Origin: Asterella californica
Taxonomy: Eukaryota > Streptophyta > Marchantiopsida > Marchantiales > Aytoniaceae
Direction: 5' to 3'
Assembly: GCA_036924285.1 (NCBI GenBank)
Contig: JAYKYS010000009.1
Location: 4,402,001 to 4,466,000, forward strand
Length of the DNA stretch: 64,000 bases
Positions 56,641 to 64,000 of the stretch are shown here, in pieces. Position 1 is the first letter of the stretch, and every line of letters begins with the position of its first letter. The notes beneath the pieces are model-generated. The model saw nothing but the letters and a program-made list of their open reading frames with translations. It did no database searches and was not told the origin of the DNA. The position numbers and the translations under genes were made by a program.

Positions 56641-58944
56641 ATGTAAATTCAGTACAAAACGTGTGTTGTGTTTCTTTTGTGTGCCTCGAACATTTCGTGT
56701 AGTTCGCATGAGAGCGTAATAGGTGTCACGTTCACGGAGATCTTGATGTGAGATCGCACGATAACAAGATGTGCTGACTCAATGATCCGTGAACATTCGC
56801 ATGAATGGCTCTTGTTGTCAAACTTAAGTATAAGATAGTGGGTCGGGGTTTGTGAGGCATTCTTCTTGGGAGGTTTCATGAGTGTGTCTTAGTGTCTTAC
56901 GTGATAAGTGAGGAACTGCAAGAGTTGCATTTATGGATGGAGGACTAAATCGAGTTTCGAATCTTCCATTTCCAAACCCGTTTCATATCAAGCTTCACTG
57001 CATCCACCGTGATCACTTTCGACAGTGATTCGTCGCTTACTTCGAAGAAGAGTTCATGGGGAGGATGATGGACTCACCTACTTCGGTGGTCTTACCAATT
57101 GTCACGTACGGGGAGAACTGGGACTTGACAGTGTATATCTTACTTTGACGAGGGACGAATGGACCTGAATTATCCAGCCAACATCCCTTTCAACGTCTGG
57201 GTGGACGTTCGATGTCATTATCGGCGGAAGATCAATCATCGTGTGTGGATCGCAAGGAACTTTGACGAGGAGTACTGTAATCAAGTGATGGCTTCTCCAT
57301 TCCCTTTTGTAGTACCTTTCATCGTAGATCGGTTCCAAGTCGTCATCTTGACTTTATATTGAATCTTAAGTGTTAAGTATGATCTCTATAGTTTGACGAG
57401 TGTAATTACCCTAAGGTTAGGACCGATGCCTTGAAGGCATGAGAGGGTATGAGGGTTATAGTGGTTCTAGGGTACCAAGTAGAGGACAAAAGTGGTTTCT
57501 AGATCTGATTTCTTATTGGTCTACTTTCGACCAATCAACCCATTCAAGATCTGCAGACGGCTGTAGAGTTTTGGAAGTCTTCCCGGAGGTCATTTGAAGA
57601 GTGAGTGGTCTTGTTGGAAAGCTCTCGAGACGGGCTACATTCTGGAGACAAAGATCGGGCGATTTGGAGTTCTGAGGAGAGAGTGATGGACGTTGAAAGT
57701 CAGGGGGTCAAATCGGTACCCCGAACCACGTTTTGGAGTGATCCGAGAGTTTGAGAGGTGATCTTTAGGAGCTGTCAAGGGGATCGAGTAGCTCACTCCG
57801 TGCTGGTTATATTGATGTAAAACAATCCTACATTTGGGTTTGGATTTGCCCCTGAAATGATCGATTGAAGTTGGCTGTTACAATTGAGAGATATGTGTAG
57901 ATCTGTTTTCTTTGGGTTCAAAGCTTGAGTTGCTCCGTGCACATGGGATTGGATCTCTGAGTGAAACTTTCCAGGATGAGAGTGTGCCCTATCAGCTAGT
58001 CACATGTGAAATTTCAGCTCAATTGGGTAAGAGAATGTGTGGAGATCTAGGATTTTAGCCATCGAGATCTATAAAGCTCATAGGTTAGCACAGGCGGGTG
58101 GCTTGATCCATCGTGGACAGTTGGGTTCAGATCTGAGGCTGGAATTTCATACAGCAGTAGAGGAGGGTCAGAGGGGATTTCCTGTGAAGTTTGAGCACGA
58201 TTGGATGAACGAGGTGAGAGCACGAGATTGTCAAATTTCAATTTACAGCGAGATGGGAGGAAGACGAAGAGAGATTTCGCCTAAATCACTTGAATGATCT
58301 TGAACAAGCGACCTGAGGATTGGAGATGAGCTTCTTGGAGGTGTTGCATGGATGACAAGGAGGCTGTATTGTGAAATTGGTACGGCGATCACGTTCAATG
58401 GAGGTGCCACGCCTTGCTGAAGCTGAGGTACTGTTATCGTCGGTGTCACGCCCCGAGTTTCTGGTTGTTTGTTGCCGATATGCCTTGTATCGTTGGGAAG
58501 TTTGTGTAGTTGGTTGTCCTTTGCTATGGACATCTTCCTGAGCGAAGCTCGTATCAGCGAATAATAGAAGGCCTGAGTCTAGCATTTTAGGTAGTTTGTC
58601 GAGAAGAAGTAGTGAAGCGGATACCGATGAAAGATTGTATGAAAAGTGCTTGGGATCTAAAGCAGACATGTACCATGTATGAGTCCTACTTTTACCTAGA
58701 ATGGGATCGAGCTCCGAGTCGTTTGTGTGACTCACATGTGTCAAGTTAGATCGATAGTAACCAAGACAAAATACTGATAGATTAGATAGTGAAAACGTAA
58801 GTTTCTTCGGTTAGGTTGTAGATCCTATTGTATCTCTCCACAGCTAGATACCCCGTGTATTTTCAGGCCACAATTCACGCGCTACGATAGTTGGTGAACT
58901 CGACGTGAAACGTCTGGGGTTGAGAGACACATTTTCTTGCAACC
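56641..58944. other. Undetermined stretch with a coding-like piece at 56980-57360
   Basis: 56980-57360 reads as protein across a few breaks (KLHCIHRDHF, FEEEFMGRMMDSP, then YFDEGRMDLNYPANIPFNVW and NFDEEYCNQVMASPF). The two parts look like distant repeats of each other (HRDHF...MDSP versus ARNF...MASP). I do not know the family. The remainder is probably the leader or LTR of the gypsy element beginning at 58945; no boundary is visible. Confidence 0.35.
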
Positions 58945-60774
58945 ATGAATGCTGAAAGCCTATCTCAATTCATAGATGAGGCTTCTACGTCTGGAGAGGC
59001 CCCGAGGGTGAAGCCATTGAAAAGGTCTGACATGCGATTGCTTGAGGCATTCGCGTTGATCATGCAACAACAACAAGCCGCTGAACGAAAGGAGGCAATG
59101 ACTACTAGAGCTTTGCAGTCTGTTGTGGGTTTGTTGGATCAGTTTGATGGAAAGAACATCTCCAAGTACCTTAAGTACTATTCGCGAGAGATGGAGTTGA
59201 GTAAAGTGCCAGAGAGAGAGATGGTCAACACATTTGAGCTTGCTGTCGTATCAGAGATACGAGAGCATGTGAAAGAGATCATCCACTCTCATGGCGCTAC
59301 ATGGGAAGAGTTTACTTTTCAATTAAAAGAAGAATACTCTCTAGAAGACGCAGATCGAGTGACTAAGAAGTCATTCATGGAGTGGGTAAACAAACCAATA
59401 AAGGGCTTGTTGCTACAGAGCTATTTAGGGAGTTCGAGAGACAATTCCTTCAGTTGTCTCAGATGGAGAAGCTCACATTGGAGAACGACAAGGTGGAGCT
59501 GTTTCTGCAAGCAGCTAACAATGAGCTACAGAGGAGTTGGAACTACTTTTGGAAGATAGGATGGAAGATACTGGACTCACGGTCGATTGGAGGAAGGTTT
59601 CTGAAGCAGTGGGTGTACTTGCGAAGCGAGAGATCGGAGAGAGAAGATGGTGGTAAGGCAAGAAGTGAGACCACCATCAATCGTACTACCTCGTAGGCAG
59701 CCAACAATGCCTAATCTACAAGTACCTCCTATTTTGTTTCCTGCTGTTCTTGTCCCTACGGTTGCACCTCAAAAAGATGCAATAGAGGAATTGGTAAAAG
59801 GGATGAGAGACTTGCAGATTAAGCTAGCAAGGCTAGAGGAGAAAGGGGGAGTACTTGAGAACAAACCCGCTCCAAAGCAAGGATATGTGCAGAGATGTAT
59901 TTGGTGCGATAGCACTGAACATCATCGGAAGGAATGTGGAGACTTTGCTGACATCCTACGGCAAGGAGTGATCTACTGGAAGGAGGGGAAGGTTGCCTTG
60001 AAGGAGACAGGTGAGATCCTCAAAACTAACTTTGGAAGAGGAGAGATGAGACAAGTTTTAGAGGATTATCTTTCACAACATGCCGAGGTATCAGTACAAG
60101 CCGCTACTTATGGGGTTGAGGTAGTGAAAGATAGAGATAGTACTTCTGAAGAGGAAGTAAAGGCGAGTGAAATATGGAGTCATGCTGTGACCACAATGGA
60201 GAAAGGAAAAGCAACAAGGGGTGAGTTACTCAAGGTGGCCACGACAATAAGAGGTGCTACTGGATGGAGTGATCCAGTAGATACAATGTTTGTACACGCC
60301 TACTTGACTAAGAGTCAACATCAGACTCTCATGGAGGAGAAGCGTAGGAGGGATGATGCTGGTCCTAGTGAGGAGAGAAGTACTCCTAAGAGGCAATTAC
60401 GAGGTGAGAAACCTCGGCTAGATACAACACCGGTGCGAGAGGAGACTATGGAGGAAGTCTCGCCGTCTATCACAGAGAGGTTAGAAAGGAGTAAGAAAGG
60501 TAAGCCTGCTACCTACAAGCTGCAGTCAAATATTGAAGCAGCTACAGATTTGAAGGGGGTGTTAGAAGAGAGAGTGCTCAATGCGAAGATTGAGTTTAAT
60601 TTACGCAAGATCCTTAGAATAGCAAAGAAGGAGTTCCATGATGTCATTATTGACACCATCAAGAGGAAGAGGCAGTTGACAAGTGAGACTGCTATGACTA
60701 ATGCTCTAGACACGAGAATAACGAAGGAGGAGGAGCTAGAACTAGCTGAATATTGCACCAACCATAAAGTTTGA
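58945..60774 (+). pseudogene. Gypsy gag
   Basis: ATG 58945 (MNAESLSQFIDEASTSGEAP). The capsid-like part (DGKNISKYLKYYSREMEL, TWEEFTFQLKEEYSLEDADR) shifts frame near 59400 to give ELFREFERQFLQLSQMEKL. A further shift near 59540 gives LELLLEDRMEDTGLTVDWRK. The 375-codon frame at 59647-60774 holds the zinc knuckle CIWCDSTEHHRKEC and a long charged C-terminal domain (YWKEGKVALKETGEILKTNF, later IEFNLRKILRIAKKEF). The latter recalls the DUF4100-like region of gypsy elements in mosses and fungi; that is from memory and uncertain. Confidence 0.8.
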
Positions 60775-60804
60775 TTTGCTATAGATGAAGATGAGGGAGA
60801 TGAT

Positions 60805-61326
60805 ATGGTTTCTAGTTACTATACTAGGGGACATTGGGCTAGAGGTACTACGGAGACCTTGGTGAAGATAGGAGATTTGGTAGATCCCGTGGTTGCTCTC
60901 ATTGATCATGGATCAGAGATTAACATCGTATCTAAAGATGTCTATAAGCGAGGGAAGTGGCCCATTGACATAGAGCATGGTTGGATGATCCGGGCAGCGA
61001 ATAACACACGGGGAGAACTCTATGGTGCTTGTCCGGATGTAAGGGTGAAGATTGGGGATGTAGTCATAGAGCAAAACTTTTTTGTTCAAGACACTATTTC
61101 GTATCCGGTGATTCTTGGACAGTCATACATTACGGCTGTAAGGATGGAGACCAAGGTGCTGGATGATGAATCCGCATATGCTAGGATAAGAAATCAAGAC
61201 GGTGAGAGAGCAGTGCAGTTTCTGACTGTACCTCGTAACCATGAGCGCAATCGGGAGAACTTGCGGAGTGGTTCTCTTTCTAAAGTCACTGAAGAGTTTA
61301 AGGATTTTCGCATAGGGTCACTATAG
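60805..61326 (+). pseudogene. Gypsy aspartic protease
   Basis: A retropepsin domain with ARGTTETLVKIG, active site VALIDHGSEINIVS, a flap-like segment and YPVILGQSYI (hydrophobic-hydrophobic-G end motif). The middle residue of D-x-G is His, as in the copy at 3010-3225, so it is a family trait and not one mutation. Stop at 61324 separates it from the next frame. Confidence 0.85.
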
Positions 61327-61475
61327 AGCGAGGTAATAGTGATGTCGATACACAAAAGGAGGTACTCTCGTCAGTGAAGAGAAGTGCCTTTTGTACATGA
61401 GTTGTGGGATTTTTTGAGAGTGGATTTGCTTTATATACGTAGCTTGTTGATCTACGGAAGTGGGAGCGGAAGGCT

Positions 61476-62756
61476 GTGGAAAGAGTTGAGAAAGATCTAA
61501 AAAGAGTGTGTGTACTTGACGAGGAGGATAGAATAGCGGGTGTTTACATAGAGATGGGATTAGAGGATCCTTTGGAGGAACTTACCAAGATTGAGAAAAG
61601 GAGTGAAGATCAACTGATGGAAATAAATTCTAGAGAGCTCTATTTGATCATAGAGTCATTCTAGAAACCAGAAGTCAGGGTTGAAACCAAGTACAAAACG
61701 GTAGATAGAAAGGTTAAGCTTGTAGCTCAACCTTTACCCGATGACTCCAACCACCAAGTTCAGCAAGCTTCGGAGGAGAAGAGCTTAAGGGATCCTCGCC
61801 AATTGGGTCACAAGTTTACTACAGCTACGCTCAAGGAGTTGAAGGTAGGATCTACAGATTTTCTCTTTTCTATTGAAGAGCGAGAGTTCAAAGAGATGTT
61901 GAGTAAGCATGAAAAGGCTTTTTCTTTTGAAGCTTCGGAGATAGGATGCGTGGATCCGAGCTTAGTAGCTCCACTGATTATCTTTACAGTGCCGCATGCA
62001 CCTTGGGACTTGAGGCCAACCCTTGTACCTAGGGCTCATCTACCTAAGCTTATGGAGCTTCTGAAGGAGAAAATGCAGATGAAGATTCTCGAACCTTCAT
62101 TTGCACCGTATTCCAGTCGTTGGTTTACAGTTCCGAAAAAGAGTAGAGCGTTACGCTTCATTCAAGATATGCAGTCGGTAAACCAAGTGACTATCAGGAA
62201 TACAGAGATAGGACCAATTGTAGGAGAGTTTGCTGAAGCATTTGCTGGAAGGGCGACTTATTCCGTAAGAGATCTCTACTCCGGATACGATCAATTTCAA
62301 CTTGCCGAAAGGAGTAGAGATGTCACCACTATGAGGACGCCGTTGGGACTGATAAGGATGTGCACATTACCGCAAGGGGCTACAAACTCAGTGGCGCACA
62401 TGATGAATGGAATGAATAAAATCTTACGAGATTTTATTCCGGAGAAGATAATGCCATTCTTGGATGACATTCCAATCAAGGGTTGTCTAGAGGAGGAGAA
62501 GGATGAAGCGACAGATCAGAAGGGGTGCCGTAAGTTTGTTGTTGATCACATTGCAGATGTTGATAAGATATTGTCACGTCTTGAGGAAGTCCACTTGACG
62601 CTATTTGGAGCTAAGTCCTCGTTTGGAGTGCGAGAGGTTGTGATTGTGGAACATTTGTGTGGATGGTTTGGTCGTAGGCCTGATCCGAGTAAGGTGGATG
62701 CCATCCAACGGATGAAGACACATGTAGTTCGCAAACTGAAGTACAGAGGTTCTTAG
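61476..62756 (+). pseudogene. Gypsy reverse transcriptase
   Basis: One frame with a TAG at 61662. It gives the linker, the pre-RT segment, then ILEPSFAPYSSRWFTVPKK, RFIQDMQSVNQVTIRN, RDLYSGYDQFQLAE (first catalytic Asp) and LPQGATNSVAHMM. The polymerase motif is MPFLDDIPIKG, with Phe-Leu-Asp-Asp in place of Tyr-x-Asp-Asp. The thumb (HADVDKILSRL-like) and GFGRRPDP-like connection follow. A frameshift near 62735 leads to QRFLGACVFYHVWIPHFAHV in the next frame. Confidence 0.9.
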
Positions 62757-63679
62757 GAGCTTGTGTGTTCTATCATGTTTGGATTCCTCACTTTGCACAT
62801 GTTGCTGATCCTTTGTACAGCTTGCTTCGAAAAGACAAGAAGTTTAAGTGAGACGAGAAGCACTCAGTGGTAGTTCGAAGGCTAAAAGAATTGTTGTCTT
62901 TCTCGCTTGTACTTCGTAGGGTCAGCTATGAAGGAGGTAAACCTGTAGTTTTGACTGTTGATAGTAGCCCTATAGCAATTGGATGGGCTGTGGGGCAAGA
63001 TGATGAAGAAGGAAACAGGTTTGCTGTGCGGTTCGGCGTAAAGGTGTTGAGTGAGCGACAAAGGAAGTATCCGCAAGTGAAGCGAGAACTATGGGGGGTG
63101 GTTACAGCTATGAAGGTTGAGAAAGATTACCTGATTGGAGCATCGGTGGTTGTGAAGACTGATTGTTTGCCATTGTTGGGAATGATTACGAATTGTAACA
63201 CTCCTGATATTGCTATGTTAAGGTGGATAGCGTACATCAAATCATTGAATCATGAATTCAAGCACATAGCTGGTAAGGATAACCCAGTAGCAGACATGTT
63301 GTCTCGAGCAAGGTATGAAGGAGAGGAAGATATGATCGAAGACACAGAGGATGTTGGCACTACCGTCTTTTCTAGAGCGCAAAAGGGAGAAGCAGTGTAT
63401 CCAAAATCATTCGAAGAGGAGTTGTACGAGGGTGAATGGATAGATATTGGGCGTTATCTTAGCACCATGAATGGAGTGATACACATTTCAAACAGATCAA
63501 GAGGAAGGCTTACAACTATCTACTACAAGGTGGTTATTTGTGGAAGCGATCTAAGCGAGATGTTGATCTACCACAAAGAGTTATGTGCAAGAAAGAGATG
63601 CAGATGCAACTTATTCGAGAGTTCATCGAGGTATTTATGTAACCTTCACAAAGCTCAAGGAGAGGTACTGGTGGCGTAA
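62757..63679 (+). pseudogene. Gypsy RNase H
   Basis: After a TGA at 62849 (KFK-W-DEKH expected) the frame gives VVRRLKELLSFS, then LTVDSSPIAIGWAVGQ (first catalytic Asp), RELWGVV (Glu), KTDCLPLLGMI (Asp) and KDNPVADMLSRA. RNase H degrades the RNA strand of the cDNA hybrid. Another frameshift near 63600 separates it from integrase. Confidence 0.85.
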
Positions 63680-64000
63680 CATGTACAGAGATGTGGTGAG
63701 GTTTATAGAATCGTGTCAGACTTGTCAGATGTACTCAGAGATCAGACATCGAGACGGTTTGCATCCTACATATCCGCTTGCAATTCATTACAAATGGGTA
63801 GTAGATCTGGTTATCATGCCAGTGGGGATATGACAAATGCAGTATTTGGCTCTTGCACGAGAGGATCTGTCCAATCAAGTGGAAGGACGGGCTTTGCGTA
63901 CAAAGTCCACTGAAGGAGTTTGCAGATTCCTGTTAGAGCACGTGATTTGTAGGTACGGGTGTGTTGGGAAGATTACAGCAGATTGTGGAGAGTTGAATAC
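63585..64000 (+). pseudogene. Gypsy integrase, N-terminal part
   Basis: The zinc-binding domain H-x-H-x-C-x2-C is present: HRGIYVTFTKLKERYWWRN, then CQTC. The core starts YKWVVDLVIMPVG, with the first catalytic Asp. After a shift near 63830 the frame continues QYLALAREDLSNQVEGRAL, then ITADCGELN (second Asp, where many have D-x-G-x-E-F) at the window edge. Confidence 0.85.

Larger units (their letters stand above)
58945..64000 (+). mobile_element. Ty3/gypsy retrotransposon, right end outside window
   Basis: Order gag, zinc knuckle, protease, RT, RNase H, integrase zinc domain and core start, on one strand, running off the edge at 64000. Its pol matches the relic at 1368-2240, and its protease the fragment at 3010-3225, so the family is multicopy. 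Frameshifts lie near 59400, 59555 and 62735, with stops at 61324, 61662 and 62849. The family uses D-H-G-S in protease and F-L-D-D in RT. Confidence 0.9.

Noticed and set aside
1..64000. CRISPR arrays, bacterial operons or phage genes
   Set aside because: No regular short direct repeats with unique spacers, no ribosome-binding patterns and no prokaryotic gene families.

Overview
This window reads as nuclear DNA from a land plant. A lycophyte such as Selaginella is my best guess, but that is inference: the only support is short introns, plant gene families and plant-type LTR retrotransposons. There is no bacterial or viral gene organisation. Most of the 64 kb is layered mobile-element debris, and host genes are few.

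Host genes. The best gene is on the minus strand at 36286-32398. Its eight exons join without any frameshift into a 448-residue plastid-type bile acid:sodium symporter family protein (BASS1-like). A purine permease (PUP)-like gene lies on the plus strand at 41293-43309 but appears to carry a one-base frameshift near its 3' end. A soluble epoxide hydrolase relic (45273-47430, +) has at least two frameshifts and lacks its C-terminus. A C-terminal cytochrome P450 fragment (967-1357, -) is also broken.

Mobile elements, left to right. 1368-2240: decayed, internally deleted Ty3/gypsy pol. 3010-3225 (-): gypsy protease fragment. 3165-4890: a rearranged copy of a repeat that is collinear at 48420-50300. 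10815-24698: a complete Ty1/copia element with identical-length 205-bp LTRs and a 5-bp target duplication; a Ty3/gypsy element (12321-20119, minus strand, 914/935-bp LTRs, 4-bp target duplication) sits inside its protease/integrase region. 29110-29560: a fold-back MITE. 37570-39800: inverted arrays of a minisatellite-like unit. 48270-52650: copia remnant (gag to integrase) whose gag is split by the 1.9-kb repeat. 53754-53806: a 5S rRNA-like stretch of Cassandra type. 54748-55390: gypsy gag remnant. 55395-56640: copia LTR, primer site and gag. 58945-64000: the best-preserved gypsy element, running off the right edge in its integrase.

How it fits together. The copia element landed in one copy of an older host tandem duplication. 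The gypsy element then landed in the copia element. LTR divergence of both is about 3% by eye and dominated by transitions. Several elements share one kind of lesion, conserved Trp codons turned into stops by G-to-A change, which suggests decay of methylated DNA. The nested gypsy has lost part of its reverse transcriptase and its integrase core and must have moved in trans, if it lost them before insertion. The most unexplained structure is a GC-rich chain of small perfect hairpins inside the copia integrase reading frame (20546-21110).
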